A stretch of DNA of 38,387 nucleotides. Source: CAYHGV01 sp964356135. GTDB taxonomy: Bacteria; Hydrothermota; Tepidihabitantia; CAYHGV01. The first letter of the stretch is position 1; each line of letters starts with the position of its first letter. The stretch is from NCBI GenBank assembly GCA_964356135.1, contig CAYHGV010000017.1:1-38387 (forward strand). Reading direction: 5' to 3'. Made by a program: the position numbers and the translations under genes. This document shows positions 22,773 to 30,095 of the stretch, in pieces. The notes beneath the pieces were generated by a model. The model ran no database searches and was not told where the DNA came from. It worked only from the letters and a program-made list of their open reading frames with translations.

Positions 22773-25286
22773 TTACCTCGTCAGCACAATCTTTTCAGTC
22801 GCAATCCGCTCGTTCGTGCCCAGGCAGCAGAAATAGACGCCGCCCGGCAGAGAATTGCCCTGGTCGTCGCTGCCGTCCCATGACACAATAGTAATTGGTA
22901 ACTGGTGATTGGTTAAATAAAAAGATTTAACCAGCTTGCCCGTTAAATCATAGATTTTTAGGGTATTCCCCTCACTACTCGCTCCTGAATACTGGCTGCT
23001 GATTTTCACCGTCCGGCTGAACGGATTGGGCGCAGCGCTCAATTCAAACCGCAGTTCTCTTGCCACCGGCTTTTCCGACCCGATCCCCCGTCGTCCAATC
23101 GGACCGGCTAAATAGGCGATACCTGCCACCCCTAATTTTACGTTCTCGGCGGCGAATGGTAAATTCAGCGTCGAAACCAGGTCGTTCGTGGTATGGTAGT
23201 TCGGGTTCTGGTCGTAATTGGTTTCAATCGCGCATATCGCCGAAACCCCAATGTCCCAGAACGAAGAGTGGTCGCTGTAGGTTGCGGATGGGTCCACCAC
23301 TTTGTGCGCCTCAAGGGTCGTATAGCGCGGAGCAAGCGAATCGACTAAAAGCCCTGGGAGCTTGTCGGCGGTGTTATCGGTAATAATATCCAGGTCGTAG
23401 GTCTTAGCTTCACAAAAGCTGACCATATCAAAATTCAAAACCCCGCCGATGTTCATCGTATCCTGCACCTCCTGGGCATATGCCGCCGAACCCAAGAGCC
23501 CCTGCTCTTCACCCGAAAAGGCGATAAATTTCACCGTCTTTTCAAACCGGTACTGGCTGAGGATTGACGCTGCAGCCAGCGCCACCGTAGTTCCCGAGGC
23601 ATTATCATCCGCTCCCGGCGCACTGTCGATCGGCATCTCGGAGGTGTTGTCGTAATGGCCGCAGATGATGAAAGTACTTTCGGGATGAACTTCGCCCGGC
23701 ATCGTTGCGACCACATTACGCCACTTAACCGTATCGGCGGTAACCGTATCCGGCTTCCAGTTCGTCCCTCCGTTATGGGTTTCGAGCGCACTTCCGCCCT
23801 CTCCCACAACCCAGCCCGAGTCGGCGTTCACAAAATCGATCGTAAAAAAGAGTTCGTAAACCCCATGGCTTTGAGTGGTCCAGGTATTCCCGTTGGTCGT
23901 ATGCAAGATATTTGCCCAGCCGCACGCCCAGCCGGTGGTTGCATTTACAAAATCGACATCGATCAAAGCCCAGCCGGGAACTGTCTGTTTGTTCCAGCTC
24001 GTTCCGCCGTCGGTTGTTTTTAGAATTATGGCAGCGCCGGTTCGGCTGTTCATGCCTGCGACCCAGCCATTATTAACGTCGACGAATTTTACTCCGTACA
24101 GCACCGCCAGCGTATCCTCATACTGAACAGTCCAGTTCGTTCCGCCGTTCGAAGTTTTCAGAATTATTCCCTGGGTGGGAGAATTAGCCGCGACCCAGCC
24201 GTTATTAGCGTTGATAAACGAAAGACCGTAGAGGTCGACCGCCTGGCCCACATTTTGTGCCGTCCAATTTGTACCGCCATTCGATGTCCGCGCAATCCTG
24301 CCGGAATCACCCGTTGCCCAACCCTGATTCTCATTGATAAACTGCACATCCCAGAACCGGTAGCTCAGACCGCGAGTCTGTTCGTTCCAGCTGGTACCGC
24401 CATTGGTTGTCTTAACAATGATCCCATCGCCGCCGCATGCCCAGCCGAGCAGCGAGGATTTGAACTCAACTCCTAACAGCGGAATATTTTCCGGTTGAAC
24501 GTATTTATTCATCCAGGTTCCTCCGCCATCGGTGGTCCGCCATATCTCTCCGTTTTCGTCGACTGCCCAAGCCTCTTGACCGCTGACCGCCGAGACATCA
24601 TAGATTATCGGTGTCAGCAGCACTTCGTAGCTGTGGAATTGAGCGTTGAGGTTTGCTGCTTCAAAACGCTGCTTCATGTATTCTGCGGCTAAACTGCACC
24701 CCGGTGTTGATGAGTACCGGGTACCGAAGTCCTGCAGTTTTTGAATCAATCCCTGCACGCTGTCGACCGTAACCTGGTTCACCATCTGCTGGATGTAGGA
24801 AGTATCCGCGGTGTAAGAAAACGACGGTTCATTTCCGGCGCTGGTGGCTTTGTTCACCACCGGCCTGGTTCTCAGTTTTTTTATCTCGTAACCCAGGGAA
24901 GGAATGCGCCACGCTCGGGCTTGGGTCGTCTTAATGATCGCCCGATTACCTTCCTGTAAAAGAACCCGACCGTAGTGTGATAGCTGCGCGCAATCCAAAC
25001 CTTTCGGCGCGAACACCGAGTAATATTCGCCCGGCATGACCGGTTCGGCATCGAGTATCTGACAGGGAAAGTTGTTCGCTTTGAAAAATTCTAAACCGCT
25101 TCGGTCAGTACAGGTCAAAATGTAGCGACCGAAATTCTCATAGACCGGTATTTTTAAAGCTTCGAGTTTGGTCAAATCGGTCGGTGTCACGAGGTCGAGC
25201 TTGACCAGTAATTTTGAACCGGGGATATCCTCTGGAGCCATCCCGAAAAAGGTTAACGCGGTAACGATCATTATCAACCGATACAT
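22773..25286 (-). CDS. Secreted M28 aminopeptidase with an inserted seven-bladed propeller and sorting domain
   Basis: 837 residues with an N-terminal signal (residues 1-16). A prodomain and the first part of an M28 fold (about 160-222, VDSVQGLIQKLQDFGTRYSSTPG..AAEYMKQRFE..FHSYEV) are interrupted by seven Ycf48/BNR-like repeats (about 226-512). The repeats have the form GWA.G..G.I.KT.NGGT.W. The peptidase then resumes with RNVVATMPG. All five expected metal ligands are visible: H544 (GHYD), D560 (GADDNASG), E594 (SGEEQG), D620 (NFDM) and H698 (NYHTTND), with catalytic E593. The last 90 residues are a FlgD-like / T9SS-type domain. AAGGAGG precedes the ATG. Confidence 0.9.
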   Translation of the reverse strand: MYRLIMIVTALTFFGMAPEDIPGSKLLVKLDLVTPTDLTKLEALKIPVYENFGRYILTCTDRSGLEFFKANNFPCQILDAEPVMPGEYYSVFAPKGLDCAQLSHYGRVLLQEGNRAIIKTTQARAWRIPSLGYEIKKLRTRPVVNKATSAGNEPSFSYTADTSYIQQMVNQVTVDSVQGLIQKLQDFGTRYSSTPGCSLAAEYMKQRFEAANLNAQFHSYEVLLTPIIYDVSAVSGQEAWAVDENGEIWRTTDGGGTWMNKYVQPENIPLLGVEFKSSLLGWACGGDGIIVKTTNGGTSWNEQTRGLSYRFWDVQFINENQGWATGDSGRIARTSNGGTNWTAQNVGQAVDLYGLSFINANNGWVAANSPTQGIILKTSNGGTNWTVQYEDTLAVLYGVKFVDVNNGWVAGMNSRTGAAIILKTTDGGTSWNKQTVPGWALIDVDFVNATTGWACGWANILHTTNGNTWTTQSHGVYELFFTIDFVNADSGWVVGEGGSALETHNGGTNWKPDTVTADTVKWRNVVATMPGEVHPESTFIICGHYDNTSEMPIDSAPGADDNASGTTVALAAASILSQYRFEKTVKFIAFSGEEQGLLGSAAYAQEVQDTMNIGGVLNFDMVSFCEAKTYDLDIITDNTADKLPGLLVDSLAPRYTTLEAHKVVDPSATYSDHSSFWDIGVSAICAIETNYDQNPNYHTTNDLVSTLNLPFAAENVKLGVAGIAYLAGPIGRRGIGSEKPVARELRFELSAAPNPFSRTVKISSQYSGASSEGNTLKIYDLTGKLVKSFYLTNHQLPITIVSWDGSDDQGNSLPGGVYFCCLGTNERIATEKIVLTR

Positions 25287-25319
25287 CTATCCTCCTTGGT
25301 TTAAGTGTGTTGTGCTGAA

Positions 25320-25348
25320 AGCGTAGCCCGGCTTGTGGCGGTTGTCAA
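25320..25348 (-). promoter_or_regulatory. Promoter of the M28 peptidase gene
   Basis: Minus strand TTGACA (25343-25348), a 17-bp spacer and TACGCT (25320-25325). The expected start is about 27 nt before the ATG, leaving room for the AAGGAGG ribosome site. Confidence 0.6.
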
Positions 25349-25476
25349 TGCCTTTACAGCTTGTCACCGAGGCCAATTTATGGCCGAGTTATGCCGTTCA
25401 ATCGCTATAGGGATCTGTAACAAAAAGACCATACAAAACTGCCACAAACTACTGATGGCAATCGGAAGATAAAACC

Positions 25477-27687
25477 TCACCATTTAAGTAGATATTGCAA
25501 TTTTATAAAAATTTTGCTTTCAGTCAAACCATAGCTGTTAGAATCGGTCGACCTTCTTAAATCGTGATTGGAACCTAAATAAAATACTGTCAGCGGAGTA
25601 GGGGTGAACGACAATAGCGGCGAGATAAAGATTTTATTATCATAAGAAGAATACTGGAGAAGTATCCGCAAATTCAAATAATGCGTAAACGACCAGTTAA
25701 ACTCATTCTCAAATGTTTCTGAATCGTATATTCGCTGGTCAAAATCATCCTGCCACAAAATATAGTGATTATAGCTCAATTTCAAGTTGATATTTTTAGT
25801 TTTTACCTCACCCCAAAGAGAAGGGACTAAATTATACCCTAAATTTGGAGGTTGTGCGAAATAATTGATCTTCCGACCATAACCTACATAGCCACCCAGA
25901 GAAAAAAATTTAACTGCCGAAATGGATACATTCCCGCTGTATGACCACATATCTTTAAAGTAATTACCTTCATATCGGCTGTCAGTCAATCGATAGGTAA
26001 ACTCCAAATTTACCTGATGTGGAAAAAGAATGCTTAAAGCACCCACCCGTTCTAATCCTGTTCTTTCCCCGAAAGACCTATTTTTCTCACTAATGCTCAG
26101 GTTTGCAGTCAAAGCCTCAACAATAAAACGCCTGAGCGGTAAAGAAAAACTTCCTTTCAACCCCCTATCCTCGTAATCATTATATTGAAAAAAACCATTA
26201 TCAGCACGAAACTCCGGGGAAAGCCCGTGGTAGTAACCATTGATGTCCAGGTACCTACTCTTATGTCCAAGATTCAAATAGAAGCCTTTGCCAATAAAAT
26301 CTTCTCCGTCAAAAGCGGATGTATATCTGCCGAAACCGAGCCCCGGGGAACCATTGAATATAGTCGTATCGTTTGGCTCTCGAGTCCAGCTCAAAATACC
26401 TTGATAGGCAAAGGAATAATACCTTAAAAACACAATCGAACCGTCAAAACTTGCCACTCGATTAAAACTGCCAATTAAATCCCGATTGGTTAATAAAAAC
26501 CCCCAATTGACATTGTTTAACAAATCCCCCTTCACCCGTATCACATTTGTCAATGACTTTTTATCACTTGCTACAGAATAACTCCTCTCGGCAAAAGGAA
26601 TAACCCAGGGTGTATGTAAGTCATAGGAACTGATAAAACCGAGATTTATATCCTTTACTCCACCGGTAAATTTAAATGCACCCAATGGGTCGTTTATAGT
26701 ACGAGAATAGAAAACCTCAAGCGGTGTTTCAAAAAATGACTTGCGTTCAAGGAAGAACGGTCTTCTTTCGGGGTAGTATAAAGCAAATGTCGCATTGACA
26801 TCGATCTGGGGGGCATCAGACTCAATCTGGGAAAAATCCGGCATGACGGTCCAGTCAAGGATATTGTTATAGCTAAAATAGTATTTGCCACTCACCCCCA
26901 ATCTTTCTGTAAAGTCAATTTTGGACGTATCAACCGTCATCCCTCCGGTGAAATAGGGAAGGAAGTCGAAAGCTCCTTTCACAGCAATTCTTTCCGGAAT
27001 AATAATCTTATTCCCATAAACAAAAAAATCCCCTACATAACGATTAGGCCGGGGACCCCAATAATAGACATATTCATACTCCCTCGGACGTTTTCGTGAA
27101 AATTGCATTCGCCAGCGATTTGTGTCATCAGAAGGAAACCGTATGCTTCGAAATGGAATTTTGACCTCCACCGTCCAGCAGGAATCGAGCATTTTAGCTT
27201 CGGCAAACCAGATTCTATCCAGCCAATACCAATCCAGCCAAAAGCCGGGGCTCGAGCAAAGATTGTAATCGGCTTTATGGACACCCCGGGGATTAATCTG
27301 GAAATTAAACCATTCGTATCTGTTAATAAAAGTATTGAGATTTATCATAACACGATCATCATTGACAATTTGATACCACCTGAATTGAGTTGCATTTGCA
27401 CGCAATTGACGCATGTCATTCTCATAACAAATAAATCCAAAATACAAATTTTCCGGATCATAGCCAACTAATGCAACTGTCTTCACGTCGGCAATTTCAC
27501 CCTTTTTTGTCCACCAATCCCTTAGGGTATCCTCAATCCTTGTCGCTTCTTTCCAACAATCTTCATTTAAATAACCGTTAATCTTGATTTCTCCATGAAT
27601 CCTGTTCACCACAACCTCTCGCGGTTTATATTCTTGAGCTGGTGCCGTGCCAATATACAAAACCAGAATAAAACTACAGATTCTCAT
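25477..27687 (-). CDS. DUF5916 outer-membrane beta-barrel protein with CBM9-like N-terminal domain
   Basis: 736 residues. Signal peptide at residues 1-17 (MRICSFILVLYIGTAPA). The CBM9-like domain (about 30-215) begins IHGEIKINGYLNEDCWKEA and includes GYDPENLYFGFICYEND and TVEVKIPFRSIRF. The rest is a DUF5916-type barrel with the hallmark DFSQIESDAPQIDVNATFALYYPERRPFFLE followed by SRTINDPLGAFKFTG, and amphipathic Tyr-rich strands to the C-terminus. The exact role is unknown. It starts 57 bp after the radical SAM gene on the same strand, with only a weak AAGGG ribosome site. Co-transcription with the peptide locus is plausible but unproven. Confidence 0.85.
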   Translation of the reverse strand: MRICSFILVLYIGTAPAQEYKPREVVVNRIHGEIKINGYLNEDCWKEATRIEDTLRDWWTKKGEIADVKTVALVGYDPENLYFGFICYENDMRQLRANATQFRWYQIVNDDRVMINLNTFINRYEWFNFQINPRGVHKADYNLCSSPGFWLDWYWLDRIWFAEAKMLDSCWTVEVKIPFRSIRFPSDDTNRWRMQFSRKRPREYEYVYYWGPRPNRYVGDFFVYGNKIIIPERIAVKGAFDFLPYFTGGMTVDTSKIDFTERLGVSGKYYFSYNNILDWTVMPDFSQIESDAPQIDVNATFALYYPERRPFFLERKSFFETPLEVFYSRTINDPLGAFKFTGGVKDINLGFISSYDLHTPWVIPFAERSYSVASDKKSLTNVIRVKGDLLNNVNWGFLLTNRDLIGSFNRVASFDGSIVFLRYYSFAYQGILSWTREPNDTTIFNGSPGLGFGRYTSAFDGEDFIGKGFYLNLGHKSRYLDINGYYHGLSPEFRADNGFFQYNDYEDRGLKGSFSLPLRRFIVEALTANLSISEKNRSFGERTGLERVGALSILFPHQVNLEFTYRLTDSRYEGNYFKDMWSYSGNVSISAVKFFSLGGYVGYGRKINYFAQPPNLGYNLVPSLWGEVKTKNINLKLSYNHYILWQDDFDQRIYDSETFENEFNWSFTHYLNLRILLQYSSYDNKIFISPLLSFTPTPLTVFYLGSNHDLRRSTDSNSYGLTESKIFIKLQYLLKW

Positions 27688-27744
27688 ATTCCCTTATTCG
27701 AATCTTGCCATTATTATCCCGCTCTGTCAAGTCACGGAAACAGA

Positions 27745-29220
27745 CTATGAAAATTTTGTATTCCTTACAAAATCGAAAGCCTGGGAATTTCTTTCCAATA
27801 TTGTAGCATAGGTTACAAAGTCATCATGTAAGACCCTAAGTGCCCTTCGACATCTCTCGCGTTTCCGCTCCAAACTAAACTCGTTGCCTTTCCGAGCATA
27901 AGAAAAACAGACGCTACACAATTTTAACCCCCAGCATTTCAAACAGTCAGCTTCGGACTGCTCGATATAATTATCTACTACTTCATTTATTTTATTAATA
28001 TCTAACCCCATATCAATATCTCCAATGTTATAGGCATTACCTACTCTCTCGCAAGGATAGAATTTACCATCAGTGTCTACAAAAATTCTCCTCAAACCTG
28101 GGATACAACAACCGTTCATAGAGATGGCTTGAAATTTTTCATTAATCGCACGAGCATGTATCAGCATTAATTTTTTTTCAAAAAGCCCCTTTTCAAAAGA
28201 TGTCGGTTCTTTATTATTAATTCGTGCGCTTATATAACGTTCCTTCAATTTCTCTATCTGCCTTTTGCGAATTAAAAAATCCTCTTCTGAAAACCGCTCA
28301 AAAAATGTCGTATCTTCCCATCTCACTGCCGACACGATAAATGAATGACCTTTTACTAAAGGTTCTTTTTCGAAAAAATCATTTATTTTTAATAAATTGT
28401 GTCGTGGCGCAAAAGTTATGGCAAATGAGATATGCTTGTTATAAAATGATTCATTACTCTTGCGTAACAAATTAAGATTATTCATGATTCGCAAGAAGGT
28501 TGGCCTATCATTAACATCGCGCCGGTATTTATCATGACTTTCGATCGGCCCATCTAAGCTCACTTGCAAAGAAAAATTATTTCCCCATATAAAATCAATA
28601 ATTTCCTGGTTCCCGAGCAAAATACCATTAGTGTCGATACGTCGGCGGTATTCGGCATTATGCTTAAAATTTGACAAAATATTAATCGAATAAACAATTT
28701 TATCAAATTCTGTAAGAGGCTCACCCCCATAAAATGATATAGATTTCGCTGGCGAATTTTTCGAATGGGTTAAATAATATAAAATAGTTTTTTCTATCAC
28801 CTTCTTTGTCATTGATTCAGAAGAATGATGCCGTTCATAAAAATAGCTGCCACTAAAAGAACAATATTTGCATCTCATATTACAATTTTTTGTAATATTC
28901 AGGGTCATAAAACCGATAGCAGAGGAAATGCTCTCCTTAAGATATTCTTGGCTATATGGTGTCATCATCTTTTTAAAACCATTAGCTAAGAAAAAACCCT
29001 TTTTACGAGAAAATTCTATCGCTTTCAATGTGTTTTTGATATCGCTTTTACAATATTTATTCGCCCATTTTGAAATAATATCCCCAATCGGTAATAAAGC
29101 GTAATCGTCCATCACATCATAAGTTATTTTATCAACACACAAAAACTGACTGGTGTTGACATCGTAAATATAAAATAAACCACTTTGGCTCTGAAATTTA
29201 TAAATAAACAGCTTTGACAT
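27745..29220 (-). CDS. Radical SAM/SPASM peptide maturase for a Cys-rich RiPP (CcpM-like)
   Basis: 491 residues. N-terminal about 85 residues (FIYKFQSQSGLFYIYDVNTSQF..ITYDVMDDY..LLPIGDIISKWANKY) look like an RRE/PqqD-type recognition domain. The radical SAM core has the 4Fe-4S motif C113-x3-C117-x2-C120 (CNMRCKYC), SFYGGEPL, IDTNG and VSLDGP. A SPASM-like tail binds auxiliary clusters: GCCIPGLRRIFVDTDGKFYPCERVG, then DCLKCWGLKLCSVCF and ERC. This pattern is closest to Cys-rich-peptide maturases that form thioether links. ATG at 29220 is preferred over TTG 29229; no ribosome site is clear. The gene is strikingly AT-rich, suggesting acquisition. The precursor gene lies upstream. Confidence 0.88.
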   Translation of the reverse strand: MSKLFIYKFQSQSGLFYIYDVNTSQFLCVDKITYDVMDDYALLPIGDIISKWANKYCKSDIKNTLKAIEFSRKKGFFLANGFKKMMTPYSQEYLKESISSAIGFMTLNITKNCNMRCKYCSFSGSYFYERHHSSESMTKKVIEKTILYYLTHSKNSPAKSISFYGGEPLTEFDKIVYSINILSNFKHNAEYRRRIDTNGILLGNQEIIDFIWGNNFSLQVSLDGPIESHDKYRRDVNDRPTFLRIMNNLNLLRKSNESFYNKHISFAITFAPRHNLLKINDFFEKEPLVKGHSFIVSAVRWEDTTFFERFSEEDFLIRKRQIEKLKERYISARINNKEPTSFEKGLFEKKLMLIHARAINEKFQAISMNGCCIPGLRRIFVDTDGKFYPCERVGNAYNIGDIDMGLDINKINEVVDNYIEQSEADCLKCWGLKLCSVCFSYARKGNEFSLERKRERCRRALRVLHDDFVTYATILERNSQAFDFVRNTKFS

Positions 29221-29225
29221 AATAG

Positions 29226-29333
29226 TCAATCAACTTTTATTTTACACCCTCCCCCGGGGGGAAAACCACCCCCCGGGAGGAAGTTACTTAACGTTTGTTG
29301 GTTTACTTTTGAGGTCAGGTTCCTTAGCTTCAT
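29226..29333 (-). CDS. Possible 35-residue ORF between precursor and maturase
   Basis: ATG at 29333 opens a 35-residue frame starting MKLRNLTSKVNQQTLSNF, passing through the hairpin (giving a GGGFPPGGGC run) and stopping 5 bp before the maturase ATG. No ribosome site is visible and the Gly/Pro run is imposed by the hairpin. It could couple translation to the maturase or be chance. Confidence 0.2.
   Translation of the reverse strand: MKLRNLTSKVNQQTLSNFLPGGGFPPGGGCKIKVD
29248..29280 (-). promoter_or_regulatory. Strong GC hairpin between the peptide gene and the maturase gene
   Basis: CCTCCC-CC-GGGGGG (29248-29261) and CCCCCCGGGAGG (29269-29280) form a 12-bp GC stem with a 2-nt bulge and a 7-nt loop, 28 nt before the maturase ATG. 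No T-run follows on the minus strand, so it is not a standard terminator. It could limit read-through or protect the upstream precursor mRNA, raising the substrate-to-enzyme ratio. Confidence 0.6.
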
Positions 29334-29451
29334 TACTTAGTATCCAAGAGAAGGTCTTAGCGTAATCAAACGCAGGGGAAAGAGACAGGCACTTCCTCTT
29401 TTTGCCACAATCTTCTTGTCGGATCCGAATGTGCGAGGATTGCGCCAAAAT

Positions 29452-29682
29452 TTATTCCGTGCTGTCTCTTTCAGTACCTCCATCACTCGATGCTCCATTT
29501 TCGAGGTTACCAGACGAGGCTTCGCCACCGGTATCAGAAGTCATATCTTCCGATGGACAACTGCATACGCAACCGCAGGTACATACACAGCCGCAAGGCG
29601 CCAATGCCTCTATTGAACCACCGGTAGAGAATCGGGTTATGGCCCATGACGTCAAACGTACTTGGCCATATATGTATGGCAT
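29452..29682 (-). CDS. Cysteine-rich RiPP precursor peptide with alternating-Cys core
   Basis: 76 residues; ATG 29682 has a good GGAGGT site 4 nt upstream. Three zones are visible. A leader of 29 residues runs MPYIYGQVRLTSWAITRF..GGSIEALAP and has a GG at 21-22. A core CGCVCTCGCVCSC places seven cysteines at residues 30, 32, 34, 36, 38, 40 and 42, each separated by one small residue (G, V, T, G, V, S). An acidic Gly/Ser tail of 34 residues (PSEDMTSDTGGEASSG..) ends DSTE. Its place upstream of a radical SAM/SPASM enzyme on the same strand makes it the likely substrate for thioether or similar cross-linking. I recognise no exact family; clostridial Cys-rich CLI_3235/CcpA-type precursors are the nearest idea. 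Confidence 0.82.
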   Translation of the reverse strand: MPYIYGQVRLTSWAITRFSTGGSIEALAPCGCVCTCGCVCSCPSEDMTSDTGGEASSGNLENGASSDGGTERDSTE

Positions 29683-29714
29683 TTTGACCTCCAGTTCTTA
29701 TTTCCCTACATAAT

Positions 29715-29742
29715 TTTATAGAATTAAGTGGCCCCCGAGCAA
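29715..29742 (-). promoter_or_regulatory. Proximal promoter candidate of the peptide gene
   Basis: Minus strand TTGCTC (29737-29742), a 16-bp spacer and TATAAA (29715-29720), with an expected leader of about 25-27 nt before ATG 29682. Confidence 0.5.
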
Positions 29743-29766
29743 CCATATTTTCTGTTCATCCAAAGA

Positions 29767-29808
29767 CTCTCCCTCTAAACTTCTTGGTTAAAACCAAGAC
29801 AGGGAGAG
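29767..29808 (-). promoter_or_regulatory. Two-part inverted repeat in the peptide gene leader
   Basis: Outer arms CTCTCCCT (29767-29774) and AGGGAGAG (29801-29808) enclose inner arms CTTGGTT (29783-29789) and AACCAAG (29792-29798). It lies between the two candidate promoters of the peptide gene, so it could be a leader structure or a regulator site. No T-run follows it. Confidence 0.45.
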
Positions 29809-29913
29809 AGCAGGACCGAAGCTATCTCTGGCAGCGATGTAGCATTCCTAATCAACAATGAGCTTATCAACACCCATGTGTGTGTTCCGGTTCTGGCTTC
29901 ATGCTCATAGATA

Positions 29914-29942
29914 TTTCTAAATCATAATTTGATTCTTGTCAA
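29914..29942 (-). promoter_or_regulatory. Distal promoter candidate of the peptide locus
   Basis: Minus strand TTGACA (29937-29942), a 17-bp spacer and TAGAAA (29914-29919). A very short frame MSMKPEPEHTHGC begins at 29908. A transcript from here would carry a leader of about 225 nt with the inverted repeat. The stretch 29683-30033 has no other gene that I can support. Confidence 0.5.
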
Positions 29943-30033
29943 GGATCTTTTTGCCCCCCTCCGATGGATTGGGTAAATCCACTTCATGAAACCTTTCTAA
30001 ATTTGAATTACATGGTTTTCAATCAATAGTTTC

Positions 30034-30064
30034 CAAAAAAACCCCCGCCCAGAAGGCGGGGGTT
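30034..30064 (-). terminator. Rho-independent terminator of the citrate synthase gene
   Basis: On the minus strand AACCCCCGCC (30064-30055) pairs with GGCGGGGGTT (30049-30040) around a 5-nt loop, followed by a T-run (complement of the A-run at 30035-30041). It ends transcription before the peptide locus. Confidence 0.9.
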
Positions 30065-30095
30065 AAGAATTAATCGCTGTTAAACCGAGTTTCCT

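Noticed and set aside
29337..29528. 63-codon frame (MAKPRLV..) overlapping the peptide gene in another frame
   Set aside because: GTG start without ribosome site, overlaps the well-supported Cys-rich ORF, no recognisable features.
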